Shown here in pieces: positions 26,034-37,306 of a stretch of DNA of 64,000 nt. Numbering within the stretch: position 1 is the stretch's first letter; every line of letters begins with the position of its first letter. The notes beneath the pieces were generated by a model. The model worked only from the letters and a program-made list of their open reading frames with translations, was not told where the DNA came from and did not search any database. The translations under genes and the position numbers were made by a program. The stretch is from Paramarasmius palmivorus (lineage: Eukaryota > Basidiomycota > Agaricomycetes > Agaricales > Marasmiaceae), in the NCBI GenBank assembly GCA_037176845.1, contig JAYKXP010000030.1:434001-498000 (forward strand), in the 5' to 3' direction.

Positions 26034-26142
26034 ATGGCCTTCAACGGCCCAAACAGTGTGGACGTTCATGGAGGTGCCCACAACGTTGTGCATGGCAACC
26101 AAATCAATACGACAAATCAATTTGGGAGTTTTGCAGCTGCCG
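26034..26142 (+). CDS. Displaced first exon of NACHT gene 1
   Basis: ATG at 26034 opens MAFNGPNSVDVHGGAHNVVH, then GNQINTTNQFGSFAAA, ending at a GGTGAG donor (26143) in phase 1. The motif V.VHGG..NVV.GNQ.N.TN is the short N-terminal exon seen before the NACHT domain in many agaricomycete proteins. The intact paralogue here (60278-60446) has the equivalent (NVHSSHNLTVYG, HQVGGNQYNETN), also phase 1. The next exon of this gene, the one lacking a start codon, is at 44030 and also needs a phase-1 partner: joined, both genes read through the same Asp-Asp. No closer second exon or alternative first exon was found. Confidence 0.75.
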
Positions 26143-26369
26143 GTGAGTAGCAGAGTCCCTGTTGCCGGATACCCGTCGAGATCAAAGGCTTAAATTACCC
26201 ACGCGCCGAACCGTAGTAATGACGCTCGCATGTACATAGTAAACCCACGCGCCCGTACACTTTCCTAATTAAGTACATCCAACACAAGTCTCACCCGCCC
26301 AACGCTAACAATCAAACGGTACATTGTTACCATGACACACAGTCCGGGAATATCGCCACACTCAAAAAC

Positions 26370-27810
26370 AACCACTGAATACAGGTACGAGCGTTTCACT
26401 CCAAGTGGATAATACAGGAAAGACAGACTTTCTGAAGCCGAAATTTTAGACGATGTGAGAGGGGAAGAATGGTACTGGCTAGTCGACACTGTGCGGATTA
26501 AAGTACGAGGAACCCATATACGAGTCGTGCTATGGTAGAAGCTGAATCCTCGGAGTGTTTCGGAAAGGGAATGAAGATACGGGCTGGCGAAGGAATTGTC
26601 GGAGACGGTACAATGGTACCACCTCAAAGATGCGTTGTCGACGAAGTGCGATTATAATGCCTTGTGAAGAATTAAACAACAATACTGGGTAGATGAGGAT
26701 TGGGAGATGGTGCTGGTTGTTCCAGATGAGAGGGTATGATGGTTTCATCTCCGAGAAAAATTTGCTCAACCAGAACCTGTAGACCGTTTCAACAAGGAGG
26801 TGATTAAACCAAAATTTTGAGAGCCCATTGGAGACGGTACGACGGTACATTCTAAGAGTGTGTTAGCAGAGAGCTGTCTAGTGGTTCGGTAGCAGAAGGT
26901 ACGACCATCCTATCCCCCATGTTGACCCGCTGACGCAACATTACTCAGACCGTATCGTAGGCGGTACGGCGATACATGCTAGCTTGGCACGTACAGGACA
27001 CGGTGTCATGATTCCACCATCGAGACACCTTCATTTGCGTCGAATAATCGGCCCACGTCAACGCATCGACAATCACGGGTGGTTCTGGCTAAGAAGGTAT
27101 GCCAATTCTACCCACCGGAGTGATTCTGCTGAAGCATTTCCACCGCCCAGACGATTTCACGGGTTCCAATAATTCTGCAGGAGATGGTATGATCATTCTG
27201 TACCCCAATGTGACTTGGTTGAAGGGAAATACTTTCTTTGTAGCAGGTACTGCAATCGGTTTACCACGTGCACGATACGGTACCAAATTTTCACAATTAA
27301 GATACCGATTCTAGGGGGGAACCTACAGGTTCCATTGGACCGGGTACGAAGGTACAGTCTGGGGGAATGTAGACGGAGATTCCGCAGGAAAAGGTATAAT
27401 CGTTCTTCACGCCAAAATGCATCTGTCTAAATGAAAATGTCAGACCCGTTCAAGGAGGTACAATGGTACTTGCCAACACAGCACATGTAGGAGAAGGTAC
27501 CAGGTTCCTAGGACCGAGATGTCGTCTCTGGCGTTATATCGGACAGGGTATGATATACCCTCAGAAAGCTTGCAGGAGGAGGCTGTCTGATGGCTCTACA
27601 GGAGAAGGTATGCTGATTCTTCTTCCTATGGTGACTTTACTGAAGCGGAATCCTCAGACTGTTTCGGAGGGAAATGGCAGCGCTGGAAAGCTCAGCACGT
27701 GCAAGATAGCGCGAGGTTACCAGCTGGTACGGAATATGCAGACCATGTCAGAGGGCATTAGGACGCTAGGCATGTGCAGAAGTTTGTCCAAAGTTCGCAA
27801 CCTGTAAGTA
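26370..27810. repeat. Degenerate GGTAC-rich tandem repeat array (left)
   Basis: The core GGAGA(A/C)GGTA(C/T)(A/G)A(T/C)GGT recurs every 50-110 bp; visible starts include about 26608, 26834, 26896, 27094, 27182, 27392, 27455, 27495 and 27604. A longer shared piece, GAATCCTC.GA.TGTTTCGGA, occurs near 26548 and 27648. Units differ considerably, so this is an old or fast-drifting array. Short frames inside repeat phrases such as GEGMLILLP and GDGMIILYP but are broken by stops. It lies just downstream of the displaced NACHT exon and resembles the array at 42.1-43.6 kb. Confidence 0.65.
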
Positions 27811-27884
27811 CAACTGAAATTTGGTATTGAAGGCGTAATCTCAAAAGCAAAATACAGATATACGACATGTACCAACCTCGAAGT

Positions 27885-29511
27885 TCAATCATCATTATCA
27901 TCTTCCACGTCGTCCTCTACATTGTCCTCATGGTCAGCCCCATCCTCAGCGTCGTCGTCGTCGGCGTTGTCCTCGTGATTAGCGCCATCCTGAGTATCGG
28001 CCTCAGCATCGTCCCCCGCGTTATCTTCCACATCTTCATTTTCATCTTCATTGTCGCCCTTCTTCACCTTGGCTACTCGAACATCTATCAACTTTCGGGA
28101 CCAACAGTGTGGCAGACTGAGTGGCAGCTCCTTTGTGCTTTCCTCGACCTCGTTTTCGTTGAAAACTAAGCAATGCACCTTCAACAACTTCGGCATCTTC
28201 CCCAATACCTGATCGATATCTCTCAGGTTGCTTGAGCGGTGGAGATGTGACACGCTCAGGTACACCAGCGTATTCACCGGAAGATTGTACACTAGGAAGT
28301 CGCCGGCGTCCACGTTCGGCGGGAAGATCACCGAAAGCTTGGCGAGTTTGTCACAAGCTTTGTCCAGGAACACCAAGTCCCACGTTCCTAGCTTAGCATC
28401 AGTCGACTGTACGGACGGTTGATTGATAGTAAAAGCTCACCCGTTGATCCCTCGAGCATTTCCAAGTGTGCTAATTCAAGTCCTTCCCACAATGAAAACA
28501 AACGTGTCCATGCACCCGGATGCATCCACTCGTTCTCTGGGGTCCTCCGATCCAGTTCCTCGAAAAATGTTTGACCGAAACGCCAGAACAAGTTGCGAAG
28601 AGACTTGAAAGGGGAACCTGCTTCGAGAAGCGCAAGCATACCGTACGGAGATTCCACATCCCATGTCCAGGCCTCTTTGAGATTTCTAAGACGCGGCTTG
28701 GTCTTAGACTCTAGTCGCTTCCATGCCTCCTCCTCGTTGTCCTCGATCACGTAAAGCTGTCCCAAGTCCACCTTCTCCAATGCTTTGAAAGTTCGGAGAA
28801 AGTTCACCGCATCACTGTATTGCTTCACCGACCAATCCGTCAGCTTCAAGTATGTGATATTCTTGAAAGCTGCTGTCAAGGTGATGAGCTCACGGGGTCG
28901 CAGGAATGCTGGATATCTCACTGGAATCAGTGAGACGTGCCGGGTTCTTTCATGAATGACCTGTCCTATGGATTTTCCCGAGCCCAATATCCAGCTGAGA
29001 ACCCGGATATAGGGATGTGAATGTCTTCGTTCATAGTCCTCGAAGACGGGAGTCTTGCCACTCCGCCAGAATATGAGCGGTTCGTCCTGAGGAACATCCA
29101 CACCGCCTGCGATGTCGAGGTGAAAGCAGTCGACCACACCAGCGAATGACGAGGTAACCGGCCCATCCAACATCTCCCGAAGACCATTCCACATCCTCTG
29201 GTCACTCTCCGTCCCCAGCAAACAGCGGGCTTGAATATACCTCGGCCTCTCAACCCAATCCTTCCCGAGTAGTACCAATGAATTCAGGTCCCGCATCGTC
29301 TCAGGTGGCAGGTCGATTATACCTGTGTCGACATCGTGCGACACCGTTCCAACAACCTCCTCCACGATTCTGCCGATTATATCTGGGATCAACCTTGTTT
29401 GGTGTACGGGCGAGCTTCAAGTTCTTTAGTCAGCGAACGAGGGAGGCAGCACAAAGGCAAGATCGGTATATCATACCGTTCACCAGGTGGAATCACAGTG
29501 CTCTGTTCCAT
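27885..29511 (-). CDS. F-box-like protein with long acidic C-terminus
   Basis: The main exon (to about 28440) reads IPDIIGRIVEEVVG, an F-box-like helix, then DLNSLVLLGKDWVERPRYIQ and a Leu-rich body with LITLTAAFKNITYLKLTDWS. An intron (donor GTGAGC at about 28440, acceptor GCTAG) leads to GTWDLVFLDKACDKLAKLSV. The end is a roughly 60-residue Asp/Glu/Asn-rich tail finishing VEDDVEDDNDD at 27885. The start is uncertain: there is no in-frame ATG before IPDIIG. The ATG at 29511 (MEQSTVIPPGER, donor GTATGA) is the best upstream exon, but joining it to the body needs a frame change I could not explain, so the 5' end may be broken. First of the genes between the split halves of NACHT gene 1. Confidence 0.6.
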
Positions 29512-29682
29512 TATGACGGCTTCAATGAGGAGCAAGGGTAGTTTGCAGCGTACGCGCAGTGCTACAAAGACGCAGGGAATATGCTGACTCAGGTGTCACA
29601 CATAGCCAGATTGTCACACCCATGTCGCCCAAGGAATCACCTCTTCGTTTGCCAATCCACTATCTCAGAAATAATATTCTAT

Positions 29683-30806
29683 TTACATGTAAACAAACAA
29701 CTCCGAGCTTGCCAGCACCTCAGCCTTCTCGTCATCATCGTAACGCTCTTCAAAGTCCCTCCACCTGGACGCAACCTTCTCCTTGAGTGGCTCCCACACG
29801 CAGGTGCATTGATCCGTCGACAACCCAAGTATCATGTCGTTCAACCTCTCCATTAGCAGGGGTTGTTGCGGAAAACCTTGGGAAGAGACTAGCCGATCAA
29901 TTTCATCCTCAACGCATCTGTCATGCATGACCAGAACTACGCAGGGATGTGCCACGTAATCCAGCATTGTAGGCCTTTCTAGCGCTGTTGAATCGCCTTC
30001 ATCGCATTCTACTGCTACCACTTGCACTGCCCCTCCCACGCGAATATCGAACAGGTGAACTTGGATCGAGTTTTCATGTCCGAGCACATTGCCATAGGCG
30101 ATGTAGAGGTGCTCCAACTGTTGAAATCCCCGGAAATCCTGATACTCCAGAAATGGTTCGCCGAAACGAGGATCGTCCATGTCAACCGACACCCGCAGGT
30201 GAGTCATACTCGGAACCTGCCCTGGTGTCAGCTTAACAAAGAGCCAGGCAGGTACCTCTAGAGACGTGACTCGTTGGAGACTCAGTCTACCGAATTGTTC
30301 TCCCAATGCCGGATATTGTCGTTGCGTCACAATAGCAAGATTCCGTAGGAAACTCGAACACGCTTGGATGACGTGTGCAAGCCCTTCCACTTCTTTGGCT
30401 GTGATGGGGTCGTCGCAATCCAAGACCGGGTTGTAACCCTCGGGATAAATCGATGTGGGGAATGCTGGAAACAAGGGGCGCGTCGGTCCAAGTACAGCAC
30501 ACATCGTATGGATGTACCGCAAACGGTCTGGGTTGAAGAGAATCGTTTGGCACAGCGACAACAGGGATTTAGCTTTTGTGAGCTGGACAATCCCATAGAA
30601 TGTACGCAAGATTCTGAGAAAGGCAGCTTTGAGGCGACTATGTCTAGCGTAAAAGACGTCAAGACACACCTTTCAGAAATTTTCCTATTGAAGACCATAA
30701 AATCCCTCCGACCTTGTGGGCCCCAGCGTTGTAGACAGTCCTTGAAGATGTCAATCAATATGTCATCCACGAGCACTTGTTCGTTCGTGACCGGAGCAAG
30801 TGACAT
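29683..30806 (-). CDS. Hypothetical F-box/LRR-like protein
   Basis: A long exon from about 30669 to the stop at 29683 reads HSRLKAAFLRILRTFYGIVQ, RVTSLEVPAWLFVKLTPGQV, FRGFQQLEHLYIAYGNVLG, ending ASSELFVYM. The preceding frame (ATG at 30806) reads MSLAPVTNEQVLVDDILIDI, a possible F-box helix. The two frames meet around 30665 at GTGTGT with a two-base discrepancy and no good intron, so either a small exon is missed or there is a frameshift. Leu-rich patches resemble F-box proteins of this genome, but no domain is certain. Its neighbour at 27.9-29.5 kb has similar size and orientation. Confidence 0.5.
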
Positions 30807-31024
30807 TATACTTGGAGATATTGTGTGTGGAGGCTTTGCGGTGAGAGACGAAGATGATGTGGAAAAGCAAGAAGGCAAGGAAGCTTCATGAAATATGCTT
30901 TTATACGATTCTCACAGTATATTTGTTCCAGGACAGTCTATTCGTTCCACCAGTATCTACGGACGTGTACAAGTATACGAGCAGGCAGCCGGAACAAGAG
31001 AACTACGCAAAACTACAAAGTGAT

Positions 31025-33822
31025 CTATTCGTTATCAGAAAGGACAGTGACTTCGACATCAGCTTCGTCATCAAGAGCCTCCATAGCAACCTGCAAACGA
31101 TTAATTCTAGCCTGGTAAATCTCAGCCAACTTCATCTTCACATAGTACTGACGACCGTGTTCCTTCACCAGCTTGTATTCGAAGACATCATTGACTTCCA
31201 TCACCCCGTACTTCTTCACCGCGGCAAGAAGAAAAGCTCGATCACGAGGGACTTGGCGTTTTCCAGGACCCCAGCCTTCAAAGAGACCTGTCGACACGGA
31301 TGTGATCAGCAAGGTCTTCCACAGACTAAAGGACATGATAGCATCGTCAATCAAACAGCCACAATGACAGTAACCAGGAAGAGGTGTCTTTGTCTTTGGC
31401 TGCGGTATTCCGGTGACGACGTGCTTGGCCAAGGTCCTAACCTCTGGAGCGACAGAGGTGTTCTTTTCCTTCGCCTCGACCAACTTTACCCTTGCCTTTT
31501 CCGCCACAATGTCGTTCTTGGAGATCCCTTGATTTTTGTTGGCGTAGTCGTGATAAATGCAGTGGGTTTCCCCACTGCCATTGCTCGTCGTCAAGATCCA
31601 CAAGATAACGTGTCGGTTTATCAGTCCTGAAAGAGGAACACGTGCTGCATGCCCACGAATGTAAGCACAATCAGCCGTGTTCAACTTAGCAAGCATCTCG
31701 TCGGTGGGGTTTGCTGCATAGCGACGGAGCTTCGTGTTGCATCTCGCTATGGTATGTTTAGTCAAATTAACAGAACCGAAGCGTGGATTTACTTACACTC
31801 TCGGTCGTCAGAAATTGCTCCTGTCAACTGGAGGGAAGGTGCATCCGGAGGCCTAGTATGCATTACAACCTTCTTATCCACGGCCAAGTCTACAAAATGT
31901 CACGCAATCAATAACTATCTCGCATTTGAAAGAATATACTCACTAAACTCTGGCTCAATCATGGTGACTTCACCATCGTCCCCGGCTGCGGTCCCAGTAG
32001 AAGCACCCGAAGCACTTGAAGCACCCGAAGTACCTGGCGCGTTATTACCAACACCTGGTACAGCAGCAGGCACGACCAAAGCCATCACAGCTGCAGCTCT
32101 CGGGTCATCTGGTTGAATACCAAGAATGGCGAGTAGTGCCTTGGACCTATCGTCTAGCAATGCAGGAGATGATGCAGTAGAAGCGGAAGCAGCAGAGGAT
32201 CTAGCGCTATCGGTGGTGCAGGTGCTATTGGAGGACGTGACCTCACCCATGTCCACATCATTAACTTGAGCAGAAGAGGCGGCAACGATGTTGGTGGAAC
32301 CACTGGAAGTCTTTCCCTTCCCTTTCCCTTTCCCTTTCCCCTTCCCCTTCCCCTTCCCCTTTACCTTGCTATCATCAGGCAAGCTCGACACTTTGGTCAT
32401 CGTATCGCCGGTGAGAGCGGCATCATCCCCGCCAGGGTGCAATGGGTCTGGACCATCCACCGACTTAATCGAGTCGGACTTGTCCGGGATCACGTCACCA
32501 GCGCCAACTTTCTGCTTGGCGCTAGCAGTCTCAGTAGCGGAAGCGTCGACGTGCTTAACAACGCTAGAGTGGTGATTGTTGTCGGGAGATCCAACGGGAG
32601 GAGGAGCCGGAGCAGATTCAGCAGCAGTAGCTGAGGGCATGATGACTTCACCGGTAACAGTCACGGGAGGAATATTGGAAGTGTCATGAGCAGAGGAAGT
32701 GCTGTCGATAGGAGGTGTAACCTTGGCAGAGGTGGTCGTAGCGGGAGGAGCATTGTCAGGTGTAGTGATAGAAGTTCCAGAGACAGCAGAGGCGTTGTCT
32801 TTGGCACTCGACACGTCACCCGAGACGGCTGCAGCTGTGTTCCTCACTGAAGCTTTGGAAGCATTAGTGGTAGGACCTTTGCCGGCCTTTGCTCTCCCTT
32901 TGGCTGACACCTTCTCGCTTCTTTCAAGACCAGTATCAGCACTAGTCGACCCCGGCTGCCCCACGTTCAGCTTGACACGCTTGGCCGGTTGTTTCTCGCC
33001 GGGTGGCAGAGGCCAGTGGCGCTTCTTCTTGGGCTCTCCCAGTACTATGGAAGTGTATTAGCTGTCATGCATCTATCGAATTAAAGGATAACGCACTCTC
33101 CAAGTCGTCGTCGTCGTCACTGAGATCCGAATCCCCGAAGGCTACACAATAGTCAGTCTGGATATAAGAAAAAAAAATGTAGGACACATTACCTTCTTGC
33201 TCCATGAGGAACTGGAGTGTTTTTTCCAAGATACCTTCAAGGCGCGCCTGCTGCTTCCCCATATTGGCCCGCTCCGCGGGATCCTGGGTCCGCAACATCA
33301 GCGCATGTTGCTCAAGAAACTCTGCCGTGTATATGAGTCGTCAGAATGGCCGTGAAGGTAAGTAATGTCAATGCTCACCTTGCTTGAACCCAAGATATTG
33401 CACTGCCTTCTGGTAGACGGTAAGCTTGGTTGTTGCCTGGGCTAGGGCGACTTCCTTCCGGGATATAGCCTCCTTCAGAGCATTGGCCAACTTGCTCGAG
33501 ACGCCATTGGAACGTGTGCGTCTCCCGTTAGGCTTTGACAAGCCTGCCAGCGAGTCTTGGTCGCAGCGAATGGCATCACGGAGGTCGTCCTTGTCGCGTG
33601 CGATGAGTGTTTGATTTTCGACGAGCTGTTGCTTGACTGTGGAGGGGTAATATTTTTTTTTTCAGTTTTTTTTTGTCGGTGAGGACGATGGAAAGACTTA
33701 CGCTTCAACATCGCAGGGATATCCTTGCTACACTCGGTTGGGCAAGCTATAGGGAGGTGAGCAAGTTACATCAAGAAGAGGTGGGTAGACGGCTCACCTA
33801 GAATACGTTTCAGGACACCCAT
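31025..33822 (-). CDS. Unrecognised protein with Lys-Gly repeat and Cys-containing C-terminal region
   Basis: ATG at 33822 (MGVLKRIL, intron, ACPTECSKDIPAMLK) begins a multi-exon gene. Residues from about 25 form a helical region (KLANALKEAISRKEVALAQA). Next is an acidic segment (DSDLSDDDDDLE), then a long Ala/Ser/Thr-rich disordered part holding about ten Lys-Gly dipeptides (32311-32363). The C-terminal exon is structured: NTKLRRYAANPTDEMLAKLN, CAYIRGHAARVPLSG, GETHCIYHDYANKNQG, GYCHCGCLIDDAIMSF, VKKYGVMEVNDVFEYKLV, ending VTVLSDNE. I recognise no known domain. The layout suggests a nuclear or RNA/DNA-binding protein, which is inference only. The clean frame and splice sites argue that it is a functional gene. 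Confidence 0.65.
32311..32363. repeat. Hexanucleotide repeat coding for (Lys-Gly)n
   Basis: CCTTTCC/CCTTCC-type hexamers (minus strand GGGAAA/GGGAAG) repeat about nine times in frame within the gene above and encode alternating Lys and Gly. Likely unstable in length. Confidence 0.85.
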
Positions 33823-34136
33823 GGTGGTGGTCAAGAAGGAACAAAGATTTTGGGGTGACGCGGAATAATATGCTTTTAAGACTCCGCCTTCCTCAGAGCC
33901 CGATTTGGCTCAGTTTAGCCAAGGTAAGAGGTTGCACATGATACACGCAAATAATATCCCTGAGATCTGAGCGGATATCGCTTACAGGCACAGATATTTT
34001 GAACACCAACACTGCAGAATAGCACTCAGTGGTCGTCATTAGTAGACCTTTTGTGTTTGATAAACTAATGTTTTCAATTATTAGCTTGATATCCTGGCCT
34101 GCAAAGAGTGAGTAGGTTGGTCGAACTTTTAGTAGG

Positions 34137-34385
34137 GCCGACTAACCTTGCACTTCGGGGCCGACGAACCTTCCCCTTTGTGGCCGACGAACTTTGCAGC
34201 CGACGAACCCCGGTACTGACAAGTGCGGAATAGTATTCTTTTTTTCCGCCATCCACTCATTTCCTACCAACATTCTACGTTTACTCACCTAAGCTTTGAG
34301 CTTTAGATGCTATAGAGTGCCACAATTTACCCCCAAAACCCTGCCATTTTATTGTCTTTAGAGTGTTGGCTGAGGCCGACGAACC
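34137..34385. repeat. Short interspersed motif GGCCGACGAACC, five copies
   Basis: GGCCGAC(G/T)AAC(C) occurs at 34137, 34159, 34182, 34199 (without the first G) and 34374, all on the plus strand and spaced 17-23 bp in the first group. No further copies were noticed elsewhere in the window. Clustered short motifs like this are typical of subterminal repeats of DNA transposons, here at the upstream edge of the gene group that includes the KDZ-type gene. Confidence 0.6.
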
Positions 34386-34541
34386 CCCGGTAAATCAAAA
34401 TATTCGTCAGCCCAAGCGTTTTGTTTATCTGTTATCAGAAAGCATGGCAACAGGGATGCAAAGGGACATCGTGTTAACAACAATTTTGCACCCCACAATC
34501 ATCCTTTGCGCTTCACAACGCCCTTGCCCCGAAATTCGAAT

Positions 34542-34947
34542 ATGTCCGACTCTCCAGAATCACCACTGCCGCAAACAGAAGAGGAGTCCGTGCTCCGCTA
34601 TACACCAGATCCTCCTCCTGCTATTCGAGACGCTGCTGAAAATATTGCATACAGTAAGCTTCAAGCCAGATAACTTTGGCCGTACCTGACAGAGAACTTT
34701 ACAGATATCGGCATTGAAGCTCTTCGAGGAGAGCTATATCCCTTAACAATGCAGCAAAAACGTTCCATTGCGTCCGCAATTCAACAATTGTTTGTAGAAT
34801 TCGGTGGGTTTTCATTGGTACCCAGCCTTCAGCTTCGTCATTAACAACCAATTAGAAGGATCTCAAGACGTGGCTCACTATCTTATCCACCTCATTTTTG
34901 ACCCCGATGTCGACCTTCATTTCATAACAGTTCTAGATGATCTGTAG
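34542..34947 (+). CDS. Small acidic hypothetical protein (about 100 aa)
   Basis: Three exons with good junctions. Exon 1 is MSDSPESPLPQTEEESVLRY to AENIAY; a 51-nt intron (GTAAGC...TTTACAG) leads to NIGIEALRGELYPLTMQQKR; a second intron (GTGGGT...AATTAG) leads to EGSQDVAHYLIHLIFDPDVD, ending HFITVLDDL before TAG (34945-34947). Acidic, with a helical centre and no domain recognised. It starts about 150 bp after the GGCCGACGAACC motif cluster, so it may be a cargo gene of a mobile element. Confidence 0.55.
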
Positions 34948-35581
34948 TAGCTTTATTCGTCTACCTGTACTTTACCTATAGCTGGATTTACGAGTGTTTT
35001 TGGTGTCAAACGTATGGCGGTGCGACGCCAGTTTTAACATGGGTCTAAACGTTGAGCAAGGAACTGTATTGCGAGTTTTATTTCTGCGAAATCTTCAGGG
35101 TTATCAAAGAGTCCTTAACAAGATGCCATTGAATAAATCACGAATGAAGACACTGTCTATCTAACAGACGGTGTTCCTACAAGTTTCCCATATGTTCACA
35201 ACAAAGAAATTGGTGTCCCGCTTCAACCACTGTGAAACTCAATGAAATACTCTAGATATTGCCTGTCTGTATGTATGGCTACGCTATATTCAACAACTGG
35301 GCCAATCGAAAAGGTGATAACATGCTCTCAGTGCAGCAACGCTTTACTTGCGGGGTAAATGTATTCGAAGTAAGTGACTATGAAATTTACACTTTCCTCA
35401 CCGATAACTCTGAGAATGCACTTTACTATCTGATACTAGGATTTAAGAAGCATGTCATTCATACTGTTTATATAGCTCTACATATTTCTCCAGTGCTTGC
35501 CCGCAGCCCGACATTGACTTGGATTCATCACGGTGGTCACCGGCGCTTGTTGGTACTCTCTTCCCGCGACCACCACAGTCA
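34948..35581. other. Intergenic region in the nested island
   Basis: About 630 bp with no supportable gene. A 155-codon frame overlapping 35259-35726 has no motif and overlaps the well-supported next gene. Confidence 0.4.
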
Positions 35582-36432
35582 ATGCCACGAAACAAAAAAT
35601 ACACTACGAAGGCAGCTCGGCTTCAGGCTCAACGAGAAAAAGCACACCGGTATTATCAGAGGTATGAAACCAATGTTTTATAGTCATGCGTGTAGTCAAC
35701 TATATTGCACAGGCACCGTGAACTGATTCTTGAACGGAAAAAGCAGCTTGACAGAGAAAATGCTCGGGCCAGGTGTCGGGAAACAGCAGAGACAGAGTAA
35801 GTCTGCTGACCTTCATTTTATTCTAGCACCCACAGAATGATTTATCACCAGGTTTCGAGAACGGAGGCAACTCGCTGCTGAACGTACTGCAAATGTACTC
35901 AAGAAACGACAGAGAGAGTTACGACTGGCTGAAAGGATTCCGGCACCAAGGTGCACCATCGTTACTATTACATGGAACTATTGGCTAACAACTCATTAGG
36001 TCAGCGCTATGGGAAATGCGTAACCTCGAAAATGCTTTCAACCGTGAAACGACCAACTGTCCCTCCACTCTATTAGACCAGATATGTGCCGAAATTCTTT
36101 GCTGGTATTCAACATCTCCTCGCCCGCAAATGTCACCTTTTACGCACCATTACAAAGTCTTCGAGGGCATTCGAAATTCGATATATGAGGTAGCCGACCT
36201 ACTTCTGAAGGAATCAGGAGGCACGGAGGTGACAGAAGAGTGGAGGCATGCAGACAACCTACGCAAGAGGGTGTGTCGTGTTTGCCTGTGCCTTGATAGT
36301 CTCCACAGCGCTGTTGTCGAAGATAATCTTGTTGAGCAATACTCGAATGGATCGTTGTTGCATCAAGACACGGTTTGTCGGGCATGGTTGGACAGCAAGA
36401 GGGAGGGTACCTATTTGGAACAGGACTTGTAA
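35582..36432 (+). CDS. Basic coiled-coil protein, transposon-associated type
   Basis: Exon 1 MPRNKKYTTKAARLQAQREK and exon 2 RHRELILERKKQLDRENARA form a strongly basic, helical N-terminus. Exon 3 continues FRERRQLAAERTANVLKKRQ. The last exon is more globular (ALWEMRNLENAFNRETTNCP, LCWYSTSPRPQMSPFTHHYK, CRVCLCLDSLHSAVVEDNLV), ending EGTYLEQDL before TAA at 36430-36432. Introns are short with GT-AG ends. The basic-helix start resembles bZIP-like DNA-binding regions; I do not recognise the globular part. It sits head-to-tail with a second gene having a similar basic N-terminus. Confidence 0.6.
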
Positions 36433-36586
36433 AAAGACGTTCTGAGTAGTTTTACGTAGAATGTAGACCCAGCATCTGTGCTGTATATAGTAAGCGCCAG
36501 ATAGTCGAATAAACGCCCAATGTGACATGCGATGTGTGACTCGCAAGTCACTTATTTTGGAAACTGGAACTTATCAAACTATAACT

Positions 36587-37260
36587 ATGGGTCGTTGCGT
36601 TGAGAAAAGGAGGGCTTCTAACAGGGTAGCTGCTGCAAGACATCGTGCTAAGTGAGTAAATGTCATCTGCCTAGCAATTGACGCTGACTGCCAGGTTAGG
36701 AATCTAGAAGAAACTCGGCGGCAGGCTCGTGAGCGAATGAGAAGAAGACGGTCGTCGCAGAAGGACCAGAAGACAAGGGAGCAAGGAGAAACACTAGTTA
36801 GAGAGGCCTGTGTACACCACAGGAATCACGAGGACTCAGAGCAGGCACAATGCCCTCATGGATGCTATCCTCCAAGACACAGAGATCGAACTGAGAGGTG
36901 CGTTGGCAGTGGCCTGTGATTCAACACTGTGCTGAACCCAATGATAGCACCGTTGAAGCTGAGGAGCTGCCCAGCCAGGCTTCTATACCATTCCTTATGC
37001 CAAATCTCAATCCGCACCACTATAGCAGTCTTCCCAATCTGACCAAGCCCAGTCCGCTCCGCTGTAGCAGTCCGTCGAGTCCAACAGAGTCCAGATCTCA
37101 GCTATCTCCCTCTCAGGATTCCAGTGTATTGCTTCGATTAGACACTCAGAAACAGCTCGCAGACCTGGCCACGTCAATGAAGATTGTTATGGCTTGGATT
37201 AATCGCCATGCCACCATTTGCGAAGCACACATGTATTCTCACACATCAGGACCTCAATAA
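36587..37260 (+). CDS. Basic leucine-zipper-like hypothetical protein
   Basis: ATG at 36587 gives MGRCVEKRRASNRVAAARHR, which matches the basic region of bZIP proteins (N..AA..R). After an intron it continues KNLEETRRQARERMRRRRSS, then a short Cys/His-rich patch (CVHHRNHEDSEQAQCPHGCY). A second intron leads to a Ser/Pro-rich region (SSPSSPTESRSQLSPSQDSS) and LATSMKIVMAWINRHATICE, ending at TAA 37258-37260. A DNA-binding role is inferred only from the basic region; no zipper heptads are clear. It converges on the next gene with under 50 bp between stops. Confidence 0.55.
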
Positions 37261-37306
37261 CAGAGATGAACTTATTTATGTATTACTCATAGCAACTACA
37301 AATTCA

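Noticed and set aside
26370..27810. Coding repeat protein in the left GGTAC array
   Set aside because: Peptide phrases such as GEGMLILLP recur, but stops break every frame and no splice pattern links them. Treated as a non-coding repeat.
31915..33061. Long frames on both strands through the low-complexity region
   Set aside because: The plus-strand frames (Pro/Phe or Leu/Val-rich) are mirror images of the Ala/Ser/Thr and Lys-Gly coding sequence of the minus-strand gene, which has the splice sites.
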